NCBI GenBank assembly: GCA_022495995.1
Contig: JAFEMH010001459.1
Span: 1 to 64,000, forward strand
Direction: 5' to 3'
DNA length: 64,000 bases
From: Adenophora triphylla var. japonica
Taxonomy: Eukaryota; Streptophyta; Magnoliopsida; Asterales; Campanulaceae
The translations under genes were made by a program, and so were the position numbers. The notes under the pieces are model-generated. The model made no database searches, was not told where the DNA came from, and saw only the letters and a list, made by a program, of their open reading frames with translations. The stretch's first letter is position 1; each line of letters opens with the position of its first letter. Positions 1-10,979 of the stretch are shown piece by piece.

Positions 1-58
1 CACCTGATTGACAATTAATGGAGGTTGTCACCTGATTGACAATTAATGGAGGTTGTCA
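1..58. repeat. 28-bp tandem duplication
   Basis: A 28-bp unit starting CACCTGATTGACAATTAATG occurs twice perfectly, followed by the first bases of a third copy. A diverged relative (TGACAATTCGGAGGTTGTCA) recurs near 415-434, so the same unit flanks both sides of the 49-bp array. Confidence 0.85.
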
Positions 59-61
59 CCT

Positions 62-412
62 GAGGGAACTAGAGCTTACGTCACTATCGAGGAGATAGAG
101 GTAGCTAATGTTTTGAAAACTTGAGCATACTTCACTATCTGGGATAGAGGTAGCTAGAGTTTAGAGAACTTGAGTATACTTCACTATCTGGGATAGAGGT
201 AGCTAAAGTTTGGAGAACTTGAGCATACTTCACTATCTGTGATAGAGGTAGCTTAAGTTTAGAGAACTTGAGCATACTTCACTATCTGGGATAGAGGTAG
301 CTAAAGTTTAGAGAACTTGAGCATACTTCACTATTCGTGATAGAGGTAGCTTAAGTTAGGAGAACTTGAGCGTACTTCTCTATTCGTGATAGAGGTAGCT
401 TAAGTTTAGAGT
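62..412. repeat. 49-bp minisatellite array in the 3' region of the gypsy element
   Basis: Six copies begin with TTGAG at 121, 170, 219, 268, 317 and 366, a strict 49-bp period, preceded by one more diverged copy. Each unit holds CTATCTGGGATAGAGGTAGC, a short imperfect palindrome. Tandem repeats in the 3' untranslated region are typical of Retand/Ogre-type Tat elements. No ORF crosses the array. Confidence 0.9.
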
Positions 413-614
413 TCTGACAATTCGGAGGTTGTCACCTAGCGTTATCCTGTTATAACGGAAGTAACGGAGGCGACTGGGGAAGAAAGCTTATTTGCTTGGA
501 AGATAAAGGATATCTTTTGAAAACAACGTTATCTTGGTTAAAAGATAACGGGAATTACAGGCCCAAGTGGAAAGTCCAGGGGCAAAAGGGTAATTTCTGC
601 TCAGAGCGAAAGAA

Positions 615-684
615 GCCGCCCGGCATGAGATGGAGAAAAAGAAGCCGTACGGCTAGAAGCTTGATTTTTCCAGATTATTTAAAA
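615..684 (+). promoter_or_regulatory. Paired GC palindromes plus TATA-like box upstream of antisense gene A
   Basis: GCCGCCCGGC (615-624) and GCCGTACGGC (644-653) lie 29 bp apart and are followed about 20 bp later by the AT-rich ATTATTTAAAA (673-683). The antisense gene's likely ATG is at 797. The same module recurs at 3732-3812 and, in minus orientation, in the LTR at 16032-16107. A promoter role is inferred from position only. Confidence 0.45.
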
Positions 685-796
685 CAGATTTGAACGGGCA
701 TTGGGCATTATTGCCGCCCTTGAACTGCCGAGGAAGAGAGAGAGAAAGGAGAGAAATTTCAAGAATCCTTCAATTCCCTTGCTTCTATTGATTGAG

Positions 797-3378
797 ATGG
801 ATCCGGAGGGGAACCCAATGCCGAGGCAAGCTAGAAGGAACATCTCCGCGGCCGCGAGAAGGAGGAGGAAGGAGCTTGTTCGGACGGAGAGGAAGTATGA
901 CTTCCTTACGCCTCCATCGGAGCTCTATCCTGGAGAAGGGAGCATAAATCAACAAACCCTCGATCGGTTGGGGTAAGCATTCTTAGTTTGCTCAATTCCG
1001 TCGATTTTAATTGAATTTTGATTGATTTAGGGCTTGACCCGAGCTTTAGGAATTTTTCGAATTTTCCTAGGATTTTTTGGATGATTTTGAAATATTGATG
1101 ATTAACCTATGAGGCTAAAAAGATAAACAAACATGCATGTGCAATTTACTTGATAAAATAATGAGAATGACTCACTTTTTTTTCGAAAATAATTGTCTAA
1201 AAATGTGACGAAGTCCTCGCGTGTGCTAAAACTAGGTCAAATCTGAATCATAGATGAGAAAACGGGATTTCGGAAGATGAAAAGGATCCATGCATGCCAT
1301 TTTTTGAAAAAATAAATGCTTATGTGCAAAGAATTTTGAAAATTGTGATTTTGTGCTTTAGGAAAGCAATGTGCTTGACACGATGTGGTTCAAGTGATGA
1401 AAAACGTGTGTTCTATGCATAGGATGCTAGAAAATTTTTATGAATGCTTTTCTTTTGAAAATATGTGCGTTTTTGAATATATGCATGCTGTTGAAATGAG
1501 ATGAAGGACTGACGCATTGCTGTGCTGTGCTTGTCTATAGGAGAACAAGTCTAGAGGGCCTTCAGAGATTGCTGTCAGGCTATGGGAGAGGATGCCCGAT
1601 TTTGAGAAGAATGGGGCGAACCCTAAGCACCGGGTGCGGGCTACCGCTTGGATTTGTTCATCGAGGCCACTCCGCAGAGGTATCCACATTACCTCGAAGA
1701 GCAAGGGCTTGGTCCGTGCCCTATCTCGAGTTCCGTGGGACACCACCCACAGCCTTTCATCTTAGCCGGGGAGCCGACGGTGACTCCGGCCGATTTCACC
1801 GCTATCACGGGCTTACGCTCACCGGGGAGGCCCGTGACTTGGAGGGACCATATCACTGCCGAGGAGTTCATGGCTTTGGTTGGATTTGAGTTGATTCCCA
1901 AGGGGCTTGGAATGGAGACGAGGAACGCCGAGGTGGCGTGCCCGTAACCGCATACGGACTTTGCCGCTAGTGAGGTGACCGCCCACCGCCTTGCTAGAGC
2001 CTTTGTGTGGTTGATGCCGTCGGTCACTATCTTTGCAAATTCTGGGACTCGCTATGACTTGCCTCCTCGACTCTCTCGAGGATGTTAGCGGGATTGGGAC
2101 GGTCTCGTGGGGCGAGGCCGGATTGGCGAGCTCTACTTCTCTTCGGATATGTACAAACCGTAATAAGGCCGGCTCCATGGATTGTTTCTCCTTTGCTCTC
2201 GAGGTAGTCTCTCTTTCTTTCTTTTACTTTTCTCGCCTTTGAGACTTTTCATGAGAGAAAATGACCTTTTGATGTTTTGAACATGCAGTGTCCGGGTTTT
2301 GTGAGGTGATCGTGTTCTTTCCGTGGAACCAACAGAGCGATGTCACCATCTTTCCCGCTATGATCCGCCGGAGGGGAGATGCGAGAGATAAGTTCACCGG
2401 GAAGACCCGGATCACCTTTGACTATAAGATGGTGAGGCCACCATCAACAGGATGGACATGATGGGGTGGACTTCTACCCGTGGTGTATCCTGAGATTTTG
2501 CTAGGAGAGGCCGTGGAGGCGACGAGACAGAGGAGATGGTTGACTGTGGCCGACATGTGATGTCATTTATCCTGGGACCGATTTTCTAGGAAGCATGGCC
2601 ATGTCCCTCCCTTGACGCCATTACTCCTCAGATCCTCCAAGACGGATGCCGCAGCCTGTGGATTGGCCGGCATGAGATAGAGAGATATCGTGTGCAGCGT
2701 GGCCGCAGAGGAGTACTTTGACATGGATACCCCATACGCCGTGTTTGTGGAGCAATGACCGAGGACGCCACGTGCTAGTGAAGCCGGGCGGCCACTGTGG
2801 ATATGGGGAGGCCGAGCCTTCGATCCGCCGATCCCTCCCCGCGCACCTTTCATATGTGGTCCACGGAGTACCGAGGAGATTGAGGATACCGTCCCCGACG
2901 CTAGGGAGCCCCAAGATACCTTGCCACGCGACAAAGACTGTAAGTACACTTTAGGGTCTTTTCCCTTTTTCGCATTTCTTTGCTTTTTGCAATTTCCGAG
3001 ATTTTCTCGAGATTTTCTTCTTTTTCTCGTGTTCCACTCGCACTTACGACATTGGTCGTGCGTAATAGGGGCCGGAAGGACATGTGCCTGGTCCCTTCGA
3101 GGAAGCCGGCCCGCACTTCAAAGGCGGCGGCGGACGCACAGGAGCCCGGCGCAAGAGAAGGCATGTCGGGGGCACAGCATCAACCTCATCGGCTTCGGAG
3201 TACTCTTCCAAAGGCTATGCCTCGGGGACGGGGACCCAATGCTGACATCTTGGAGCAGCTGGCTGAGTACGAGCACGATAATGTCCATCTTTCAGATGTG
3301 AGCGACGCGGAGGATTTGATGAGGGAGGCTAGCGTTTATGAGCTGAGCAGCGATGAAGAAGAAGAATCGGAGGCCTAG
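797..3378 (+). pseudogene. Antisense gene A: spliced plant-mobile-domain-like protein, decayed
   Basis: This gene runs opposite to the gag-pol of its host element. Likely exons are 797-972, 1541-2203, 2289-2939 and 3069-3378, bounded by GTAAGC, GTAGTC and GTAAGT donors and TATAG, TGCAG and AATAG acceptors. Exon 1 encodes a basic, arginine-rich N terminus. Exon 2 encodes VTPADFTAITGL (about 1785) and, in another frame, VSWGEAGLA (about 2105); these resemble the LTLEDV..LTGL and WG.AALA..Y signatures of the plant mobile domain (PMD). Exon 4 ends in an acidic tail, ELSSDEEEESEA. The frames shift within exons 2 and 3 and several stops occur, so it is a pseudogene. The PMD family is known both as cellular MAIN/MAIL proteins and inside plant transposons. 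Exon edges are predictions from splice motifs, and the exon 1 to 2 phase does not fit perfectly. Confidence 0.55.
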
Positions 3379-3910
3379 GAGGTCTCTAGAATTGACTTAG
3401 GAAGAGAAACAAACAATGAACAAGTTTTTATGCACATTTTGTTTATTTTTTGCTTTATTTGGGCGCCGATGGGGCGAAAACAATGTATTACTGTTTTATT
3501 TGCTTTTCTATTTATGCTTTTATTAATTTGCATATTACTTGAGCCTTGGGGCGATTTTTTGCTTGGAATTGAGGCTGAAACTGGGCCAAAATGATATATA
3601 ATGATGTATAAATGCTTGGATAATCTTTGAACATGTTTTTGTGCAGGTTTTGGTTGGAAAAGTGGGGTGAAAACTCCCTTTGGGCAGTAACTTGATTGCT
3701 GCAGATTTGACATTTACATCAGGTAAATGAAGCCGTGCGGCATGGACCTGAGGGCAAATGAGGCCGTACGGCTTACGCTCTGCCTCGGATCGGTTATTTT
3801 CGTAATAAAACCAAGGCTTGGCCATTTCATTTCATTTTCAACTTAGACTTGTCCCAATTGATCCCAGAGCCTATTTCTGACCAAAAGACATCAACTTTGA
3901 TCACCTTGCG
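3379..3910. other. Spacer between the two antisense genes
   Basis: The first 350 bp after the stop of gene A are T-rich, 3'-UTR-like sequence. The last 200 bp hold the paired palindromes and a TATA-like box annotated separately. I see no coding signal. Confidence 0.6.
3732..3812 (+). promoter_or_regulatory. Paired GC palindromes plus TATA-like box upstream of antisense gene B
   Basis: GCCGTGCGGC (3732-3741) and GCCGTACGGC (3763-3772) are spaced 31 bp start to start, the same spacing as the pair in the LTR. A TAATAAAA-type box (3803-3810) follows about 30 bp later, and the ATG of gene B is at 3911. The 16 bp AATGAAGCCGTGCGGC at 3726 is identical to 16061-16076 in the LTR. Confidence 0.5.
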
Positions 3911-5406
3911 ATGGAGAAGCCCGTTAGATTGCAAAGGGGGAAAAGAGACCGCTTTCTGTCCGATCTTCAGTCTTGGGTGAGATATAACTCCCAATCTCAC
4001 AAGGGGTTACTTGATTCTTCCTTCAAGATCAAGTCTTTATGGCATTTGAGGGATCTCCCGCCCGATTGGGACCTTTTGAGAGCAGCAGCAAAGTTTTGGG
4101 ACGTCCGGAGACATGTTTACTGCTTTTCTTACAATGAGATTGTCCCAACGCATGAAGACTTCCGAGCCTTGATTGGGGGTCCAGAAACTGAGGCTGTATC
4201 GATTCCGTTGATCGAAGACGTGCCGGTGGCGGCAAAGCTTGCATCTTTTCTGCAAGTCTCTCTGGAAGAGGCTGAGGGGATGATGATAGCCCCGGATAGG
4301 ATTGACCTTTCTGATATCCCTGGCAGTGTTCGGGTCTCCGCCATGGCTGCGACCACGGTGGCTATGGATGCCTTTATCCTCTGCATATTTTCTTCTCTGT
4401 TTACCGCTGAGTCCGTGGGGATCTGTCATGGTGGTCTCTTAGACATGGTCAGAGATTGCAGGGCTGGGAAGGACATTGTCCCGTTGGTTCTGGGTGAGAC
4501 CCTGCATGGCATTGATAGGATGGCTAGAGGAGACCGTTTCATGAGGTCGGGAGTCCAGCTGCATCGACTTTGTGGCTGCAGGAGAGGCTCGGGGCTTTGC
4601 CAGGGCTTTGCCGACTCAGCTGCCCTGGGTGATTTCTCGGAGAGGTGCACCTCGACAAACAGGACCTGTGGTAGCCGGGAGCCGATGATGGCCGGGTTAT
4701 CCACTTCGACATCCGCCGGTGGGTACCCCACCGGAGGTTGCGCACTCAGAGGATATTTCAGAGTCCTATATAGTGAGGGTTCCAGGGTTCTCGCCGGGTC
4801 GTCCTTCTACATTCCCCGCTTGGTATCCAGCAGTTCGGGCCTTACAGGAGCCATCGAGAGATCGGGAGGACATCCGTACCATGGAGGTGGTGCCATTTGA
4901 TATGAGAGATCCAAACAGCCTTCTTATTTTTCTCGAGGGCTTGGACATACACCGCTTTCCCACCTGTGGCTATCTTCAGAGCAGTGAAGAGTACCATCTT
5001 GACCACTCGTCTACTTGGATTGGTACGAGAGGGAGATGGGAGCGACCCAGTCATATTGGGGGAGAGACGTCAAAGCTTTATTGGGGGCCGATCGCGACTC
5101 GAGTAGGACTCGAGGAGACCGAGGCTAAGGCGAGTCGCCATAACCGCCGGGTGACCTCGATCGTAGATATGGAGGCTCGATACAAGAGATTGTCCGAGGT
5201 CGCTCCTTTCGACCGAGGCTCGCAGGGAGGAAGTGCGGACTCGTGCTCGAGCCGAGAGGGCACTTATTGACACGGGTTTGATAGAGGCTCCAGTGAGGAT
5301 ACCTGAGGTCGGAATGAGGGAGACCGACATTATAGAGAAGAAGAGAAAGAACACTCGACGGGGTCGAGGTAAAGGGAAGAAGACCAAAGAAGACTCAAAT
5401 GAATGA
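3911..5406 (+). pseudogene. Antisense gene B: DUF7745-like protein of a Tat element
   Basis: An open frame from the ATG at 3911 runs to 4900, but the domain-like reading shifts frame near 4550 and again near 5190, ending at TGA 5404-5406. The N-terminal part carries LRAAAKFWDVRRHVYCFSYN followed by EIVPTHEDFRALIG, the pattern (FWdp..r.F.F....l.PT.eEf..llg) of the plant mobile-element domain catalogued as DUF7745. Later parts include VRVPGFSP and FDMRDPNSLL, and a basic tail rich in Arg and Lys ending KGKKTKEDSNE. No catalytic motif is visible. Retand/Ogre-type elements are known to carry a DUF7745-type or antisense extra ORF of unknown role. It is intronless, unlike gene A. Frameshifts suggest it no longer makes full-length protein. 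Confidence 0.65.
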
Positions 5407-6057
5407 CGACCGACGCATCTTTCTTAGGATTCCCTTATTGCCATTTTGCAAACACAAGAGTTTTATTAGGCATTTTATTGTATTTTAGATCTTTGTAGCA
5501 GTTAGCAGTCAAGAGTAGACAGTGCTTGAACTCATCAAGAAGTTTTTAACTTGTAATGAACAAGAAATATTATCTTAGAAATTAATCAAGACACAATTTC
5601 ATGGAAATTTCAAATGTCTTTATTGATTGGGGCCCGTTTTATGAAAACTGGAATACCCTTTATTATTGTTTAGGACGCATTTCATGGAAACTTAATTGTC
5701 CTTTTTATTGTTTAGACCGAACCATATATGGCTGCCTACGTTCCCCTTTTACAAGAAAGACTAAGGGGCTCAGGTCTTCGTAGTTCATTCCGTGAACTCT
5801 GGATTAGGTCTTTTGGCCTTTTCTTTTTTTTTTTATTTCTCTCAGGCACTCGTTTTTGCCTAGACCGCCCTTCTTGGGTTTTCACTTAGCCGGGCATTAC
5901 TCTTTTTGCACTAAGATTTTTTTTCTTTTTCTCTCTTTTTTTTTATATGTGCAACCCTGTTTTTTGCCTAGACCGCCCTTTTTGGGTTTTCAAATTTAGC
6001 TGGGCATTACTCTTTTTGCACTAATATATATTTTTTATTTTCTTTTTTTTTATTTCT
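5407..6057. other. Convergent spacer between antisense gene B and the pol 3' end, with tandem duplications
   Basis: Gene B (plus) and pol (minus) converge here. A block of about 65 bp containing GCCTAGACCGCCCTT and GGGCATTACTCTTTTTGCAC occurs at about 5856 and again at about 5968, separated by T-rich tracts. A looser repeat around CATTTCATGGAAA lies at 5600-5710. The region is pyrimidine-rich and non-coding, as expected for two facing 3' ends. Confidence 0.6.
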
Positions 6058-7165
6058 TAGACATAGTACCTTCGGAGCTTATCACCGTTGACTGGGTGGA
6101 CAAAGGGATTGCCGTCCAGGTCTGCAAGTTTCATGGCTCCTCCCGATAGTATCTTCTGCACCACATACGGCCTGGTCCAAACGGGTTCCCATTTTCCTGT
6201 GGGGTTGTCTCTGTAGGGGCTTTACTTTCAAGCACTAAGTCACCCTCTTTGATGTCCCCGGCTTTGACCTTTTTGTCAAATGCTCGCCATTCGCCTCCGA
6301 TAGGCTCGGTATGCTCCATGGCTTTAAGCCTTCTTTCGTCGAGCAGGCCAATTCATCATGCCTGCTACGTAGCCATTCTACTTCGTTGACACCGTTTTCC
6401 AGAGGACCCTCAATGACGGGATTTCCAACTCCACCGGTAACACCGCTTCCATCCCGTAAGTTAGGGCAAAAGGAGTTTCTCCCGTGGCCGTTTCGACAGA
6501 CGCTCAGAGCCCCGCAGTGCCAGTGCAGCTGCCAATCACGACCACGGGTGGCCATTTTCCGAATGATCCGTTCGAGCGTCTTATTAGCAAAGCTTCCACG
6601 GCTCCATTAGTCTCGAGGTCCGTACGGGGACGACTTGTGGCGAGTGATCCCGAACTCGACAAAGCAATCTACCGCAGCCCCTTCAAAGTGTGACCCATTA
6701 TCGAAATGATCTCATTGGGCACCCCATATCTACACATTATGTTTTCTTTGATAAACCGCCACCTTCTTGGAAGTGAGGACCTTGTAGGACTTGGCCTCTA
6801 CCCACTTGGTGAAGTAGTCGATCGCCACTAACACGAATTCATGCCCATTGCTTCCGCCGGGCTATCTTCCCTATCACGTCAATACCCCAAGTTGCAAACG
6901 GCCAAGGAGTCGCCATGCAAGACAGTCATGAGGCGAGATGGTTGAGGTTGGCAAACCGCTGGCACTTGTCGCACGCTCGGACATGCCGGACACACCGCTC
7001 TCCATGGAAATCCAAGAGTAACCCATTCTCGAGGATCACTTGCATCGTGGCACTAGCATTCATATGAGGACCGCAGGGACCATTGTGGACTTCAGCCATC
7101 AACTCTTTGGCCCTTTCTTGAGTGACGTATAAGAGGAGTGGTCCTTGATACCGCTTCTTGTACAA
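6058..7165 (-). pseudogene. Integrase of the Tat gypsy element, broken
   Basis: Reading leftwards from 7165, the zinc-binding region shows the H..H..C..C pattern, ending CRHVRACDKCQ-like (here VRACDKCQRFANL). The catalytic core follows in shifted frames: WGIDVIGK, then NGHEF and a WVEAK segment, then IIS-NGSHFEG with the codon of the second catalytic Asp damaged by a one-base loss at about 6700. The C-terminal part (ending GDKLRRYYV near 6058) matches the GNPF..PVN.D.LRRYYV tail of Tat integrases. The frame changes at least four times, so no functional integrase is encoded. Confidence 0.8.
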
Positions 7166-7409
7166 GGTTGCCTCCTAGAATGACATAATGGGAGGCCAAC
7201 CTTTTCGTGGCTTGCAAGCTCTTGGCCTTGACACCTTCTTTTGGTCTACCTTCTTCATCTTTGAAAGCCGACTCTCCATCTTTGAGGAAGGTAAATTTGA
7301 TTGTACCACGGTTCCTTGATAGGCTCGGGTCCTGTGTCTACGTCACAACAGAAAGCCGGGGCTTCTCTTCTACCTACTCAAGGGTTTTATGGCTTTTCCT
7401 CGGGAATCT

Positions 7410-7953
7410 CTACCATGAGGCTAAAGTAGCGAGGGCATCTCGCGACCGTTTCTTTTCCCTTGGCAAGTAGTGGAAAGTCACTTCTCCGAACCGTCCAAAT
7501 AACTCCTCCATATGGGCATGATACCGCTGAAGATTAGGGTCCACAGCCTTCCATTTGTTGGAGACCTGGTTGATGATCGTGGCCGAGTCTCCATAAACTT
7601 CGAGCTCCTTGACATTCCTTTCTAGGGCAACCTCCAAACCAGCAATGCAAGCTTCGTACTAGGCGACATTGTTCGTGGCAGGAAGTTCAACTTGAGGGCT
7701 ATGGGCGTATGCTCATCTTTCGGATCGACCAAGAGCATCCCTACGCCATTTCCTCTTTTGTTAGCGCTCCATCAAAGAAAAGCCGCCATCGGTTTTCGTG
7801 CTCAACTACGAAGATCCCTTCATCTCGGGAATTGGGGTTCGTGCCCTCTGTCCTCATTATCGGGAAGTTCGCCAGTGGTCCGACAATGCTTGACCTTTGA
7901 TGGCCTTTCTCGGTCACATAATTGATGTCGTACTCGCTAAGAAGAAGGACCAC
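7410..7953 (-). pseudogene. RNase H domains of the Tat gypsy element
   Basis: Two adjacent open stretches cover this part. The first (7953-7741) begins LSEYDINYVTEKG and contains RWRLFFDGALT, holding the first Asp of the Tat-type second RNase H domain. The second (7637-7410) contains ELEVYGDSATIINQV and the DALATLASW end typical before the integrase spacer. A gap with a stop separates them around 7640-7740. These sit between RT and integrase as expected. Confidence 0.8.
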
Positions 7954-8239
7954 TTTGCTAGACGCATCGAGAGGGAAGGCTTATCGAAGATGTACTTGAT
8001 GGGGTCCATTTTTGAGACCAAGTTCACCTGGATGGGCTTCGCATATAATGCTTCACTTACCGACTACCCGCACTAGTCCCGCACAAGTCTTTTCACATGC
8101 CGAGTAATTGAGCTCACTTCCCCGCAGCCTTCCTACCGACAAAGTAAATGGCGTTTTCTACCCGAGAGTCTTTCTTCTCCCGAGCAAGCATAGCCCCAAC
8201 CGCCGTATCACAGTGAGATAGAGTAGAAGAGGTTTCTGT

Positions 8240-9230
8240 CTATGCGGGGCATAGCACCGGAGGATGTACTAAGTACGCCTTAATCTCGGTCAAAGGCATC
8301 CCGGGCATTCTTCGGTCCATTCTCGTGTCTACATTCTTCTTCATGAGCTTGAAGATGGGCTCGCACATAGTGGTCAACCGATTGACGAAACGGCCGATGT
8401 ACCGCAACTTCCCCATAAAGCTCTTGACTTCGTCCGGGTTCGAGGTGGCCTCATGTCCATAATGGCTTTGATCTTTCTGGAGGTCGACTTCGATACCTCG
8501 CTCCGTGACCATATACCCAAGCACTTTTCCCCTTGTCACTCCGAAGGTGCATTTAGCAGGTTTAGTCTCATGGAATGTTGTCTCCCTCTCAAAGAACTTT
8601 CGTAGGTCAACAAAGTGCTGTTCGTCCTCACCTTTGGAGTGGATTATCATGTCGTCTACGTAGACCTCAATCTCCTTGTGGATCATGTCATGGAAAAGCG
8701 TGGTCGCCGCTCTTTGATAAGTAGCCCCGGCGTTCTTGAGCCCAAATGGCATTACCGTATAGCAAGAAGTTCCCACGGTGTGGTGAAGGCCGTCTTTTCT
8801 TGGTCTTCTTCGGCCATCTTGATCCGGTTGTAGCTCGCAAAGCCATCAACGAAGGATTTGACTTCGTAGTTGGCAAGTGGAGTCCACCAGATGTCTATGT
8901 TTGGCAAGGGGTAATCATCTTTGGGGCCGGCCTTGTTCGCATCCCTGAAATCTACACAAGAATAAGCACCTTCCCATCGACCTTGGTGACGGTCACAATA
9001 TTGGATAACCATGTCGGATATTCGATGACTCGATGAATCCTACCCGCAAGTAGCTTCTAAATTTCTTCTTTGACCTGTAGAGACCACTCGCTTGATTTTC
9101 CTCAATTTCGCTTTACCGGCTTAGCATCCGGTGCTAGAGGGATTCTCGTGCTCTACTATTGAACCTGTCTAGCCCCTGGCATATCCTTGTACGACCACGC
9201 AAAGACGTCCATGTATTCTCTCGAGCAGAT
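8240..9230 (-). pseudogene. Reverse transcriptase of the Tat gypsy element
   Basis: Motifs in order on the minus strand are SCVDFRDANKAGPKDDYPLP (about 8960-8900), FVDGFASYNRIKMAEED (about 8850), MPFGLKNAGATYQRA (about 8750) and VYVDDMIIHSK with the catalytic YVDD (about 8660), then the GKVLGYMV.ERGIEVD thumb segment. The canonical Y of the SG.NQ loop is altered and there are frameshifts near 8755 and 8460 (DKIKAI region). The family and position are unambiguous. The protein is not intact. Confidence 0.88.
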
Positions 9231-9314
9231 TAACCATCGTCCTGCTCAACCCCCGGAAGAAGTTTCCAATCTGTGTCTCTTTAGGTTCCTCGACAAGATC
9301 CAAGTTCACACTTG

Positions 9315-10482
9315 TCAAAACCTCCTCGGCACTTGGGCCCGGTTTTCCTTTTTCGTAACCTGCTTAAAGATTTCTTTAATGTATTGTTCATTTAGTGTGT
9401 TTGCATCTTGTTCAAATGATTCATTATTAATTGTTGTTAAGTTTTGAGTTAATTTATCATTTGTTAAGTTGGTAATAAGGGGATAATCAGAAAGATCTGT
9501 CATTTCATTCAAAGCAAAGGGAAAGATGACATCGCTTACATATTGATAGTCCTCAGCGTGAGGCCTTCGGATGACTCGTAGGACTGGAATTCAAAGATTC
9601 CTGACTCGACTGTATGGACAACAGGGTGTTTGACACGACTGGGTTGAGAAGGACGGGGTACCAATCCAAGCTCCGCAATCATTTGCTGTCGGCTGGCTAT
9701 CGGCCCTGAGAATGTCTCCCAATTCTTCAACGGCATCTCTGTCTTAGTTACCAAAGTGCGGAGGTCGAAAGGATCTTCACCACCGTCTCCAATTACGGCA
9801 ACTACCTCATCATCTGAGCTGAAGTCGATCAAATCTGGGATCTGTGCTTCTTCATCAAACAACTGTAGCAAGCCCCATTCATTGTCTTCACTACTGGAAG
9901 CTTCTATCTGGCTGATTTTCGGAAGAGCTAACTCAAAGGCGGAGAAGTCCATTACCCCGGATGCTGACTCTTTGACACTGTCTGAATTTTCTTTGAAGAC
10001 ATACTCGTTCTGAACGGTAGTGGTAGCCCCAAGAATGTCTGGCAAGTCAAGGAACATCCTTCGAACAGATTTGCCGGTTTTCCCTAACCTTCTCAAGGTT
10101 TTCCGAAGGGTTTCCTTCAGGGAGGTCTCGATGGTCATTTTCATCGTATTGAGTCCCACCTTTTGTAAAGTAATGGGTCGTGGATAAACCTGTAGGGATA
10201 GAGCCGGGACCCCTTTAGCTTTTCTCGCCATCCCGAGAGTTCGGTTTGTATCCCAATCCATATCTCGGTAGTTTGTTCCTTTACATCAATGATGGTATTG
10301 CGACCCTCGAGTCTTCTCGCCCAATCCAAGCCCCTAAGATAACCCATTTTTCTCATCATTCTCATGGCCGGAGGAATTTTATCGGAAGTAGTGGTGAGGT
10401 CGCAGCAACACACTTGTGCCTTGGACGAAGCTACAGAGAATCCGGCCAAGGCAAACCCTTCATCATCATGCTTAATCTCCAA
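9315..10482 (-). pseudogene. Protease-RT linker region of the Tat gypsy element
   Basis: This follows the protease and precedes RT. Two overlapping frames (10482-10141 and 10261-9536) encode a low-similarity acidic region, with LPKISQIEASSSEDNEWG and repeated Asp/Glu/Ser. Tat and Ogre elements have a comparable variable linker here. The last stretch (9512-9315) is strikingly AT-rich and Asn/Thr-rich (LTNDKLTQNLTTINNES) against GC-rich surroundings. I assign no enzymatic function. Confidence 0.55.
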
Positions 10483-10499
10483 TATCGGGATACCTCCAA

Positions 10500-10979
10500 A
10501 GGCCGGTTCCTTCTACCGTGACACTGTCTCCGTAGATGGTAGTGATAGTCCCATCACTAGACCGAAATTTGACACATTGGTGCAGAGTGGAGGCCACTCC
10601 GTTTATCTCGGTGGATCCAAGGTCGCCCTAGCAACGCAAGAACGAGATCGGAATGTCAATCACTTGGAAGTCAACGTCCATGACCTTTTTCCCGAACCAC
10701 AACTTGAGAGTAGCAATCCCCAAAACCGATCGTGCAAAGGAGTCATAGGCCTTAATAGTCTCGACTAGAAGGCTTCAAATCTGTAGGCTTCAAATTCAAG
10801 AAGTCCATCATTTTTGCCGGGCAGACGTTCATCGTGCACCCTCCGTCAACTAATACCCGGGCAACCGACGTTCTTCCAACTCGGACCGTGATGTAAAGGG
10901 GTTCGTTATGACTAGCCCCATACTTTGGCGGTGTCCAAGTCGGTGAAGGTAATGATGTTTCCATAGTGGATACTTCCAA
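10500..10979 (-). pseudogene. Aspartic protease of the Tat gypsy element
   Basis: In the frame starting at 10979 the product shows HNEPLYITVRVGRTSVARVL followed by VDGGCTMNVCP, matching the Tat protease active site (VLVDnGSaLNV.P) with the catalytic Asp kept but the following residues changed to Gly-Gly-Cys. Downstream, in a shifted frame, come DFQVIDIPIS, LGRPWIHR-like and VASTLHQCVKF, the protease C-terminal signature. A one-base shift near 10915 separates it from the upstream gag frame and another stop lies near 10625. Confidence 0.8.

Noticed and set aside
9756..10013. 85-codon plus-strand frame
   Set aside because: Shadow of the acidic linker on the minus strand.
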